DNA of 64,000 nucleotides from Paenibacillus tyrphae. Its GTDB lineage: Bacteria > Bacillota > Bacilli > Paenibacillales > NBRC-103111. Location: contig NZ_JAMZAW010000031.1 of assembly GCF_024158745.1 (NCBI RefSeq), positions 1-64,000 on the forward strand, read 5' to 3'. Below, piece after piece: positions 31,246 through 39,503 of the stretch. Under the pieces are notes generated by a model. The model ran no database searches and was not told where the DNA came from. It saw only the letters and a list, made by a program, of their open reading frames with translations. The translations under genes and the position numbers were made by a program. Each line of letters begins with the position of its first letter. The first letter of the stretch is position 1.

Positions 31246-31614
31246 ATGAACATCACTTTCGACGATAAACAACCGATTTTTCAACAAGTAGCCAACATCA
31301 TTGAGGACGATATTCTGAACGGCACTTTCCGCGTGGACGAGCAAATTCTTTCTGTGGCGCAGTTTTCTCAACTGTTTCAAATCAATCCGGCGACTGTAGT
31401 GAAGGGGATCGGCCTGCTTGTCAATGAAGGTATCCTATACAAAAAAAGAGGCCTTGGCATGTATGTCGCGACTGAGGCGAAACAGAAGATTCAGATGAAG
31501 CGAAGAGATCGTTTCTACAAGGAACTGTTGTCCAATCTGCTGAATGAAGCCGACAAACTCGGGCTGACAACCGAAGAGATCATGGACATGATCAAACAGT
31601 TGAGAAAGGAATGA
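31246..31614 (+). CDS. YtrA-subfamily GntR transcriptional regulator
   Basis: 122 residues from ATG 31246 (GGTGGGG 2-3 nt before; the frame is open earlier but lacks a site). Winged helix in residues about 5-75 (QPIFQQVANIIEDDILNG, INPATVVKGIGLLVNEGIL, KRGLGMYV) and a short C-terminal helical dimerisation tail, as in B. subtilis YtrA. Such regulators repress the ABC transporter genes they precede, often induced by cell-wall antibiotics. The ATPase gene follows after 7 nt. Confidence 0.9.
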   Translation: MNITFDDKQPIFQQVANIIEDDILNGTFRVDEQILSVAQFSQLFQINPATVVKGIGLLVNEGILYKKRGLGMYVATEAKQKIQMKRRDRFYKELLSNLLNEADKLGLTTEEIMDMIKQLRKE

Positions 31615-31621
31615 GCGATCC

Positions 31622-32491
31622 GTGAGCATAGCATTGACTTGCGGCAATTTAAACAAAAAATACGGTCGAACTTACGCATTGCGGAATCTGGATCTGCAGC
31701 TGGAGGAAAACGTCATTTACGGCTTGCTCGGGCGAAACGGCGCCGGCAAAACGACGTTGCTTAACATGATCGCGGGCGGAATCTTCCCGAACTGCGGCAC
31801 AATCGAGGTAAGAGGGAAAAAGCTGGGCAAAGGAGAGCTTCCGAAGGATTTCTGTTTCGTACGCGAGAAAAACAAACACTTCGGAGGAGCGCGGGTTATC
31901 GAGATTTTGCAGTTTGCTGCGAAGTTTCATCCGAATTGGGACTGGACGTTCGCTCATGAGCTGCTCGAGACGTTTCGGCTTGATCCGCACAAAAAAATCA
32001 GACAGCTATCAAGAGGCACGGAATCGCTCGTAGGAAACATCATCGGTCTGGCCAGCCGGGCATCGCTGACGTTATACGACGAGCCGGTGCTCGGACTCGA
32101 TGTCTTGATGCGGGAAAGGTTTTACAAGGCGCTTCTGGAGGATTACGCCAATCACCCTCGCACGATTTTACTGTCTACGCATTTGATTGACGAAATCGCC
32201 ACAGTCGCAGAAAAAGTTTACATTATTGAAGCCGGCTCCCTCCTGCTTCATGATGAGATGGATCGGATACGTATGGCAGCTCATCTGATCCGGGGAAATT
32301 CGGAAGCGGTGGCTTCGTTTACAGCCGGAAAGCGAGTATTATATACGGAAGCCTATGGCCGCGGCACACTTGCCGCTATTTATGAAAAGTTGGACGATGG
32401 GGACATGCAACAAGCGCGCGAGATGGACATTTCGATTGAACATCTGACACTTCAAAAGTTTTTCTCGTATTTGATCGAAGGAGGTCACTAA
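31622..32491 (+). CDS. YtrB-like ABC transporter ATPase
   Basis: 289 residues from GTG 31622 (AAGGA 10 nt upstream). Walker A GRNGAGKTT is intact. The signature is divergent (LSRGTESLVGNIIGLASR rather than LSGGQ), the Walker B reads LTLYDEPVLGLD, and the H-loop ILLSTHLIDE is present. Divergent signatures are usual in this GntR-linked ABC group. C-terminal about 80 residues form an accessory domain. Works with the next gene's membrane protein. Confidence 0.88.
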   Translation: MSIALTCGNLNKKYGRTYALRNLDLQLEENVIYGLLGRNGAGKTTLLNMIAGGIFPNCGTIEVRGKKLGKGELPKDFCFVREKNKHFGGARVIEILQFAAKFHPNWDWTFAHELLETFRLDPHKKIRQLSRGTESLVGNIIGLASRASLTLYDEPVLGLDVLMRERFYKALLEDYANHPRTILLSTHLIDEIATVAEKVYIIEAGSLLLHDEMDRIRMAAHLIRGNSEAVASFTAGKRVLYTEAYGRGTLAAIYEKLDDGDMQQAREMDISIEHLTLQKFFSYLIEGGH

Positions 32492-32492
32492 A

Positions 32493-33176
32493 TTGGGCGC
32501 ATGGGCCGTTCATTTAAAGGCAACCTATTTGCAAATGAGGATTTACATCTGGTGCGTCATTATTCTTATCCTTCTTGGAAGGTTGGCAGATTTCATTGTT
32601 AGCCTCTTTACAGACAGCAGCAAAAATACCCGCCTTTCGGACGGCAACATGCTGATTCTCATTTTGCTCCTTATCGCTATCGTGCTGCCGCTCAGTTATT
32701 ACAAACGCATCGTACATTTGGGCGCAAGCCGAGAGCAATATTTTAAGGGACTTCAATTCGTCTTTGCCGTCTGGGCGGCAGCCATTGCTTTGTTCAATTC
32801 TTTATGGTTTGTGCTAGAAGTGAATGTCATCCGGAATTACACGAACACCGTTGATCTTATTGAAGCGTTTCATTGGGTTGACTTTGGCTTGGCAGGTTCT
32901 TTTCTTTACCAATCCGCCTTTTATTTGATGGTGATGGCGCTTCTAAGCATGCTGATCTCCGGTTCCTACCACCCTGTCGGTTGGCTGCTGTGGGCGCTGC
33001 TCCTTGCAGCGATCCCGATCGGAACGGCGATTCCTTCGCTGCGCGTTCATGTCGTCTTTTTCTTCAAAGCATTGTTATTCAACAGCTCGCTGCCGGCGGG
33101 CGTCGGATTTAACTTTATGCTTTATTTCGTTTTCGTAGCCGGCGGCTGGCTTTTTACCAGGGGAAGAACGCATTGA
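32493..33176 (+). CDS. ABC transporter membrane subunit, small
   Basis: 227 residues from TTG 32493 with GGAGG 8 nt upstream. About six hydrophobic helices (for example IYIWCVIILILLGRLADFIV, MLILILLLIAIVLPLSYY, VFAVWAAAIALFNSLWFVL, LVMALLSMLIS-type, LLWALLLAAIPIGTAI, MLYFVFVAGGWLF). No recognised permease family signature; size and location identify it as the membrane partner of the preceding ATPase. Ends the GntR operon before a strong terminator. Confidence 0.8.
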   Translation: MGAWAVHLKATYLQMRIYIWCVIILILLGRLADFIVSLFTDSSKNTRLSDGNMLILILLLIAIVLPLSYYKRIVHLGASREQYFKGLQFVFAVWAAAIALFNSLWFVLEVNVIRNYTNTVDLIEAFHWVDFGLAGSFLYQSAFYLMVMALLSMLISGSYHPVGWLLWALLLAAIPIGTAIPSLRVHVVFFFKALLFNSSLPAGVGFNFMLYFVFVAGGWLFTRGRTH

Positions 33177-33296
33177 AGCCCGGAATAACGTTATCATGAG
33201 ACTTTGGACTCTAATCCGGTAATCATGCTGTTTTGCTATGATAAGTAGGTTGATAGATTCACATTCGTTCGACACATGTCCCAAACAAACGAAAGA

Positions 33297-33329
33297 AAGC
33301 CCACTCGTGAGGTGAAGTGGGCTTTTTGG
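33297..33329 (+). terminator. terminator of the YtrA-like operon
   Basis: AAGCCCACT 33297-33305 with AGTGGGCTT 33316-33324 followed by TTT. Confidence 0.85.
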
Positions 33330-33400
33330 CTGCCAAGAGCTATGTCCTTGACACAACCTGTCTGCAATACGCACGCCGACCCCTGATTCTCGCCTCCTGT

Positions 33401-35224
33401 TTAAATCCGCAGGATGTTGAGCCACCTTAGGAGGGGAACAAGATATCCGCTGCGCAGTTCTTCTACAACGGAGGTCGCATCTTCCGGATAATCCGTAATG
33501 ATCCCGTCAACCCCCATGCCGATAAATCGTTCCATACTATCCCTGTCGTTCACCGTCCATACATAGATCGGTTTGTTATGCAGCTTGGCCGAAGCGACGA
33601 TTGATTCGTTGACCATATATTCTTCCATCACGACAAAATCGGCGCGGATCTGTCCTATATCGGGGACTCCGGCGAACATGATGAAGCCGACCTGAAGCGC
33701 CGGCTCCGCGGCTTTGATCTTTTCCACGATTTCATAATCCAGCGATTGCACGACACAATGCGTCTGGAAATCATTTTCGCGAATGGTCTTAATGAACGTA
33801 TTTACTAAATTACGTTCTTTTCCGTGCGTTTTTACTTCAATATTCAGCTTGATTTTTCCGCGAGCGGCCTTCATTACTTCCGCAAGACTGCTGATTTGGC
33901 TTGTGAAACTCCCTTGTTTGACTTCCAGCTTCCGTAGTTCAGCCATCGTCAGATCGTATACTTCCGCGTTGTTGCCTGTCAGTCTTTTCAGATTGGTGTC
34001 GTGAATGACGGCGAGCTCCCCGTCCTTCGTTTCCAATATGTCGATTTCCGCATAATCCGCATGGGCGTCTATAGCACCTTGAATCGCTTCGATCGTATTC
34101 TCGGGGCCTTTCGAAATATAGCCGCGATGGGCCATCACCGTCACTTTTTGATCGCTTGGCTGGATATCGCTGAGGGCCGGAACCAGAACGAGTACCGTTG
34201 CGAAGGCGATGATCAGCCCGAGTACGATCAGCTTTCGTTTATGCTTGTAAAGCAGACCGTAGCTTTGGGAGGAGCGGTTTTCAATGGCGCTCCAGTCGGG
34301 CATTTGCAGGACGGCATGATCCGGGTCCGCTTTGGCTATGTAGATTCTGGTGAGCGTTGTAATGTAAAGCGGCGTTACAAACAAGGTAGCAAGGTACAAA
34401 GAAATGACGGCGCTCTTCGATACGACGAACCACGCAATTTCAGCAAAAGCTGTCTCTTGAGGCAGCACGATATAAATGAGAATCACCGCGGCCAGAATCA
34501 AGACAACGACGACTGCAAACAAAAGAAAAATGCACAGCAGCACCACGAACATTCGGATATAGCTTTTTTTCAGGATAGCTGCGCTTTTTTTAGCGGCTTG
34601 CCGGAAGCTGCTTGTTCCCTCAATGACGATCACATGAAGCAGGAATATCCACCGGATATTGAAAAAGGTCATGACGGCGAACAGCCCTAAATAGAGCAGC
34701 GTTCCCCAGCCCGTTTTCAACAGTTCTCCGGAAATAAAATTCGGAATTTGCAGGGTAGGCAACAGGGTGGAGCCGCCGCCCGAACCCAGCAAAGGGAGGA
34801 CCAGCAGTAAGTAAAAGGCCCAGCCGACAAAGCCGTATTTGAAAAGCGACGGAAGATAGGCCACTGATTGCAGAAATGCCGGGATAAGCCCGATTCTTTG
34901 TTTCTTTTGCCCGTAGTACGAAATGATCACCAGAACCGAAAATTCCAAAAATATCAATACCGTAGCGGCCGGGATCAAAATAAGCATGCATAGTAAACCG
35001 TATCGGCTCACAACGAAATTCAGCAGCTCATAATTCGTCGCACCGACATATCCGCCTAAGCGAAGAAGCCTGTGGAAGATGAAAGAAATCGCCGGAATAA
35101 ATATGAATAGCGTGAGTGCCTTATACAACAGCTCGAAAATGAAAACTTGCCTGTAAGTAAAAGCCAGTGTATTGAAAATATCGGCAATCAGCTTATGTAT
35201 GGGGGTCTCCTTGGCATTGCTCAT
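33401..35224 (-). CDS. membrane-anchored glycerophosphodiester phosphodiesterase
   Basis: 607 residues from ATG 35224. The N-terminal about 350 residues are a multi-helix membrane domain (roughly seven or eight helices) as in the GDPD membrane-domain family; residues about 355-590 are the catalytic GDPD domain with the HRGYISKGPENTIEAI motif, the EIDILETKDG acidic pair and the VIHD histidine. It hydrolyses glycerophosphodiesters to glycerol 3-phosphate and an alcohol, possibly acting on teichoic acid or lipid headgroups at the membrane. Monocistronic; weak ribosome binding site. Confidence 0.9.
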   Translation of the reverse strand: MSNAKETPIHKLIADIFNTLAFTYRQVFIFELLYKALTLFIFIPAISFIFHRLLRLGGYVGATNYELLNFVVSRYGLLCMLILIPAATVLIFLEFSVLVIISYYGQKKQRIGLIPAFLQSVAYLPSLFKYGFVGWAFYLLLVLPLLGSGGGSTLLPTLQIPNFISGELLKTGWGTLLYLGLFAVMTFFNIRWIFLLHVIVIEGTSSFRQAAKKSAAILKKSYIRMFVVLLCIFLLFAVVVVLILAAVILIYIVLPQETAFAEIAWFVVSKSAVISLYLATLFVTPLYITTLTRIYIAKADPDHAVLQMPDWSAIENRSSQSYGLLYKHKRKLIVLGLIIAFATVLVLVPALSDIQPSDQKVTVMAHRGYISKGPENTIEAIQGAIDAHADYAEIDILETKDGELAVIHDTNLKRLTGNNAEVYDLTMAELRKLEVKQGSFTSQISSLAEVMKAARGKIKLNIEVKTHGKERNLVNTFIKTIRENDFQTHCVVQSLDYEIVEKIKAAEPALQVGFIMFAGVPDIGQIRADFVVMEEYMVNESIVASAKLHNKPIYVWTVNDRDSMERFIGMGVDGIITDYPEDATSVVEELRSGYLVPLLRWLNILRI

Positions 35225-35572
35225 GTTCTGTACCTGCTTTCAATTAGGAAATGAAGAATCGCCGCGCGGCCAGGGCGAAGTTTTCAAACACAAATTGACC
35301 GCCCGCAGCCTTGATTTGCCTCATAAAAGGCAATTATAACGTCGAATAACTCGAGTGACAATAGATTCATCTCTTCAAGAAGGAAGCGAACCGATTGAGC
35401 TGTACTGAGCCGATATCACAATCGGCAGGTTTGGGACTCACAGTTATATCTACCAAAAAAAGTCTTGGCCTGTCACCTGCAGTTCCATTATAGAACTTGC
35501 AGATGCACAGGCCAAGACATTTTCAATCATGTTGTCAGACCATGTTAGTTGGGATACCCTCTTTTGCTTTTT
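35225..35572. other. intergenic region with long inverted repeat
   Basis: Contains GTCTTGGCCTGT 35462-35473 and ACAGGCCAAGAC 35507-35518 with an inner CTGCAGTTC/GAACTTGCAG stem, giving about 22 paired positions, followed by seven T on the minus strand. It looks like a strong terminator for the decayed genes upstream of it. The rest shows no gene. Confidence 0.7.
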
Positions 35573-35674
35573 TTAGCGGGCCAGTATTTCCATGATCGCT
35601 TGGGAGTACTGGGCGGGATTGTATGCGCCCCCTTTTCGCACCAGTCCGGCGCGGGTTTTGCGCATCTCGAACAC
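35573..35674 (-). pseudogene. short C-terminal gene remnant
   Basis: A GC-rich 33-codon frame (VFEMRKTRAGLVRKGGAYNPAQYSQ... ending ILAR) preceded directly by an in-frame stop. It reads like the last part of a protein rather than a gene of its own; family not recognised. Confidence 0.3.
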
Positions 35675-35723
35675 CTATAGACCTGCCGCCGCGCGGTGTA
35701 TATTAAAACAGATACTTAGCGTG

Positions 35724-36513
35724 TCAGACCATACCAGGATTTCCTGCAAATAACCGCATATCCGCTTTGGTTCCCAATGGATCCAAGCCTAGGTCCTTCA
35801 AAAGCAGCACGGTGTAGCTCGTGCATAGCCAGTTCCGAGGTGTGGATCCTGCATTGGTAACAAAGAAGTACTCGAGTATGTTGTTCAGTTTCGCGAAACT
35901 GGAGCCTCCCCCTTTTTTATTACTTCTATACCAGTCCTGCATAATATAGCTCAAATACAGAGCTGCCATATCGGGATGATCCCAACCTTTGTAATTCATG
36001 GTTCCATGGATATCCAGGATGGCAACAGAGTTGGATACCACATTGCTTCCCATTCCCTGCGCAGTAGGAGTAGCGGTATCTCCGAGTAAAATAACGCGTC
36101 CGAATTTGTTGACGAGTTGTGTGGCTTGGGCTAATACAACCGGATGACCCGTAATATCGAAAACAACGTCAAGCATTTTCCCATTAGTCTTCTTTGAAAT
36201 TTCCCCCTTAGCTTTCGCTGCATCCATAGCCATCCGATGGATACCCGCCTTTTCGGGAACAAGTTGGATTCGGCTTTCCGCTGGATCAATGGCGTATATC
36301 TCTTTGGCCCCAGACAGATAGAGGTATTGGGTAACCAATTGTCCAAGGAGTCCAAGTCCGATCACACCGACCGTTTCTCCGAGAAATAACTCGGCTCTCC
36401 TTACCCCAAGCTGCGTTGTTTTGGAAAGACGCCTTTCCGAGTTTGGAATCGAATGATTCCTTGCGAATCTCTACCTTTTGTTTTTCTACGAAAACGATAC
36501 TTAATGTTTCCAT
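35724..36513 (-). pseudogene. zinc-type alcohol dehydrogenase, internally deleted and frameshifted
   Basis: The first frame (METLSIVFVEKQKVEIRKESFDSKLG) supplies a normal ADH N-terminus, then jumps directly, in another frame, to LGVRRAELFLGETVGVIGLGLLGQL, the nucleotide-binding Rossmann region, which runs to the C-terminus (213 residues). The whole catalytic zinc domain between them is missing. Resembles threonine/sorbitol-type dehydrogenase-like proteins. It cannot be functional. Part of a 4-kb block of decayed genes. Confidence 0.8.
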
Positions 36514-36637
36514 CTGAATTCCTCCTCCAAAGGGATGATTTACCCTTGAAATTAGCTTAAAGGTATCGGATTAGGGAAAAAAAAGCATGGTTTTGCTGAA
36601 ATTCAACACTTATACAGGTCAAAATGTTGGATGAATA

Positions 36638-37384
36638 TTAGAAGTTTTTATTAAACAAACCCTTGTATTGACTAGGGGAAATACCTGTGTACTTTTTGAA
36701 AAGACGGGTAAAGGTTTGGATATCGTTAAAACCAAGGCTAGTGCTAATTTCCGTAATGTTCATTTCCTGTATTTTTAGAAGCGATTTGGCTTTTTCAATT
36801 TTGATCTCCCGATGTAGCAGGATGGGCGATTTGCCGAACATTTCTTTGAAATGGTTGCTGACATAGGTTGGATTCATATATAATTCCTTGAGCTAAATCC
36901 GGTAACGAAAAAGAAGCCTCAGGCTGGGATACTATCTTCAGTAAAATGGATAAAAAGCTGTGAGACTGCTGCCTCGTACCCGCGACGAATTATTTGTGAT
37001 TTTTCAGCGGATAAATGTAGGGGATTTGTAGAAGTGGCAGAACATCAACCACATTCTGAATCTTATAAGTGAAATTCCACCATAGAAACTCAGTCTCCTC
37101 ATCATTATCTTTATATTGATCATATTCCAGATGGGGAGGGATAAAGATGACGGTGCCGGATCAATGTCATAGATTTGGTTCTGAACTCTGAGTTTGGCTG
37201 ATCCTTTTCTTACATAAGTCATCATATAAAATTCTTTAATTATGTTCTTCCTATAGTTCATCTCAGTGCGATGATGGATATTGAACGTCAAAATTTTCAA
37301 CTCAGCTGTTTCTCGCAAGTGAAGATTTCTATCCAATGCCTGCTCCAATAATGATGACCTTAGAGTTTTGGATTGTCTACACAA
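36638..37384 (-). pseudogene. AraC-family regulator, several frameshifts
   Basis: The upstream frame encodes a cupin-like sensor N-terminus (FYMMTYVRKGSAKLRVQNQIYDIDP). One base is missing in a CCGGCACC tract near 37165, after which the adjacent frame continues IFIPPHLEYDQYKDNDEE and WWNFTYKIQNVVDVLPL. The C-terminal frame (36638-36877) carries both helices of the AraC DNA-binding domain (YVSNHFKEMFGKSP, ITEISTSLGFNDIQTFTRLFKKYTGISP). At least two frame changes, so inactive. Probably once controlled the neighbouring dehydrogenase. Confidence 0.8.
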
Positions 37385-37746
37385 AATCCCAAAGTTTCGT
37401 TATCCAAGCATACGATGTCTGCCCCGATCTCCCGTATGATAACCTTCCATTCGCTAATGATCCCATCGTATTCCCGGCCCAACCGGTCCAATGCGTCCAA
37501 ATACACTAGGTCCCCTTTGCAGATCATCATGTGCATGGCCTGATAGCGTGGCCGTTCAAAATCCTTGCCGCTCTGCTTATCAACTAAAATATAAACCTGT
37601 CTTCTATACCCAATTCCCGAAACTTCACGAGCTGCCGTTCTGGATTTTAATCTTTGGCCGATACCCGGCCATATGCCAGCTTCAAGCAATTCACTCTCCC
37701 TCGAATGCATCAAAATGTATAAAAGTATTTTGAGGGAAGTCTTCAA
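37360..37746 (-). pseudogene. serine recombinase (resolvase) fragment
   Basis: The frame contains QSGKDFERPRYQAMHMMICKG, DLVYLDALDRLGREYDGI and IREIGADIVCLDNETL, the characteristic catalytic-core segment of resolvase/invertase-type serine recombinases. The N-terminal catalytic serine region and the C-terminal DNA-binding part are absent or out of frame. A mobile-element scar amid the decayed genes. Confidence 0.75.
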
Positions 37747-37804
37747 TCATATCAGCGCCCATGTTCGATACGAGAATCGATATAATTGCCTGTCTATACC
37801 AGAG

Positions 37805-37854
37805 CAAAATGGCGATCGCTCCCGGTTCTATACCGTAGAGCGATCGCCATTTTG
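37805..37854 (-). terminator. 16-bp perfect hairpin with paired GCGATCGC octamers
   Basis: CAAAATGGCGATCGCT 37805-37820 and AGCGATCGCCATTTTG 37839-37854 are perfect complements around an 18-nt loop. It lies 18 nt after the acetamidase remnant's stop, so a terminator role is likely; the arm ends in TTTTG. Confidence 0.65.
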
Positions 37855-37871
37855 TCAGATAAACAGTTCTT

Positions 37872-38781
37872 TTATAGCATGGACAGCACGGCTTTTGGAA
37901 CTTTACAAACGACGCTGTAGGCGGGGTTGAACACATTGGCCACCTCGTATTCCACAGCCTGGCCCAGGAGCAGGCTTGCTTCCGAGGCAGTCAGGCCGTA
38001 GTCTTTCGTCAGCATAGCCAGCATTTCCGTCGTTGCATGCTGCAGCGCTTGATCAAGCGGCCTGGCGTTGCCGATGCAAAACCAGTGCGTGTCCGATTCG
38101 CCTCGCGGCCAACCGATCGTTTTCCCCTTCAATACCTGAACAGTGAAACGGACGTCGAGCGATATTTCCACACCGGTGCCTACAATTTCCCCGCAGCCTT
38201 GAACGGCATGCCCGTCCCCAAGATGGAAGAGCGCTCCCTCCGCAAAAACCGGAAAATAGACGGTAACACCGGCTACAAGGCCTTTATAGTCCATATTCCC
38301 GCCGTATTCCCCGCTCGTTGCCGTTGAAATCGCCTGATCTTTCGGAGGAGCAACGCTAAAGCAGCCCAGAAACGGGCGCGCTTCCAGCTTCAATCCGGCC
38401 AAACCGGACGTCGGCTTTTCCAAAACAACCAAGGCTTGCTCAGCGTCCACAGACCAACGCACAATGTCGAATGGCGGCAAAGCTGCGGCAGCTATTGGAT
38501 CGACGACGTTCGGCGCCAGCACGTTGAACGTCCAGCCTCAATCCCGGCTCGGCACCATCGACTCAAGCCGTACGGCAAGCGTATCGCCGGGCTGCGCCCC
38601 TTCCACATAGAATGGTCCCGTCATCGGATTGCCGCGCCCGGCCACGCTTTCCCCTCTGTAGTCCCAGCCTCTGGCGTCTACTGTGGATGTCACGACGAAT
38701 CGCCGTCGGCAATTTTGAGCACGGATCGTGCGCCCCTATGGTGTTATGGTAATGCTTGGGTTGAAAGTGGTGTACAGCCAT
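37872..38781 (-). pseudogene. acetamidase/formamidase, frameshift and nonsense
   Basis: Begins MAVHHFQPKHYHNTIGAHDP at ATG 38781 behind AAAGGAGG, then shifts frame; the other frame continues VVTSTVDARGWDYRGESVAG and GPFYVEGAQPGDTLAV to SRD, where a TGA interrupts before GWTFNVLAPNVVDP. The rest (216 residues from 38522) is intact, with EARPFLGCFSVAPP and GALFHLGDGHAVQGCGE, typical of the acetamidase/formamidase family that releases ammonia from short-chain amides. Two lesions make it a pseudogene unless both are errors. Confidence 0.85.
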
Positions 38782-38794
38782 CGTTTCGCCTCCT

Positions 38795-38944
38795 TTAGAT
38801 CGAGGAATTTTCCTTGGCTTTCACATTGCTTGAGAGCATCGACAATTTCGGTATTTTCAGTATAAGCGCAACCGCTAACAGCATACAACCGTTAATGGCG
38901 AACACAATCGTGATGGACATTTGCGAAGATCGACTTTGCATCAG
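38795..38944 (-). pseudogene. C-terminal tail of a membrane transporter
   Basis: Reads LMQSRSSQMSITIVFAINGC, then a hydrophobic helix and a basic tail ending KAKENSSI, stopping 13 nt before the acetamidase start. It looks like the last helix of an MFS-type permease that would have been co-transcribed with the amidase. Confidence 0.45.
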
Positions 38945-39175
38945 ACTTTAATGTGAAAAAACATTAGTTCAACTTATATAGATCAGGCCACTTTGTTATT
39001 TCATTACCGATTAAAGTTTTCTTGCTTTAAAAACGAAGGACAGGGTGATCCCAGCTAAATATAAAAGTACCTTGCCTTCTTTTTTCCAAACGGCCACGGG
39101 AACGCAAATCCCTTTTGTTGTTCACTTTTTTAAATTTGAATCACAGTAGGAATTTGATTCGCATAGGTCAGAAAA

Positions 39176-39367
39176 TCATGGACATCCTGCCGAGGTTTTC
39201 ATTTTCATATAACCAGTATTTCCCGATATGTCAACATGATGATCCAGCGATCTTCCATCAATCTCCTCGGAAGCCGTCATTTCGTCAACAAGGGAGCTGC
39301 GTAAACGGCGAACGTCCCGGACTGGCGGCAGCCCAAACATCCGCGCATATTCCCGGCTAAAATGCAA
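39176..39367 (-). pseudogene. C-terminal fragment of an AraC-family regulator
   Basis: HFSREYARMFGLPPVRDVRR is the highly typical end of an AraC DNA-binding domain (second helix and the LFG.PP.RD turn). Nothing upstream in frame restores the rest. A second AraC remnant in the decayed block. Confidence 0.65.
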
Positions 39368-39476
39368 TGGGCTCTCGTGATCCTGCTACCGCCTAGCTTT
39401 CCGCTGGTACGATAAGAAAAACCCGCACCATCAAGGCAAGGGCCAGCGACATTTTTAATTACAACTCACACACAAC

Positions 39477-39500
39477 AAAAAAGAGGCCCGAAGGCCTCTT
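39477..39500 (-). terminator. nrdJ terminator
   Basis: AAGAGGCC 39481-39488 with GGCCTCTT 39493-39500, 4-nt loop, then TTTTGTTG on the minus strand, 3 nt after the stop codon. Confidence 0.85.
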
Positions 39501-39503
39501 TTC

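Larger units (their letters stand above)
38782..39503. other. gene-poor remnant region before nrdJ
   Basis: Holds two recognisable gene tails (38795-38944 and 39176-39367) and the nrdJ terminator (39477-39500). Between them, around 39000-39160, the DNA is AT-rich with a possible 30-codon hydrophobic remnant ending KARKL, but nothing assignable. Confidence 0.5.
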
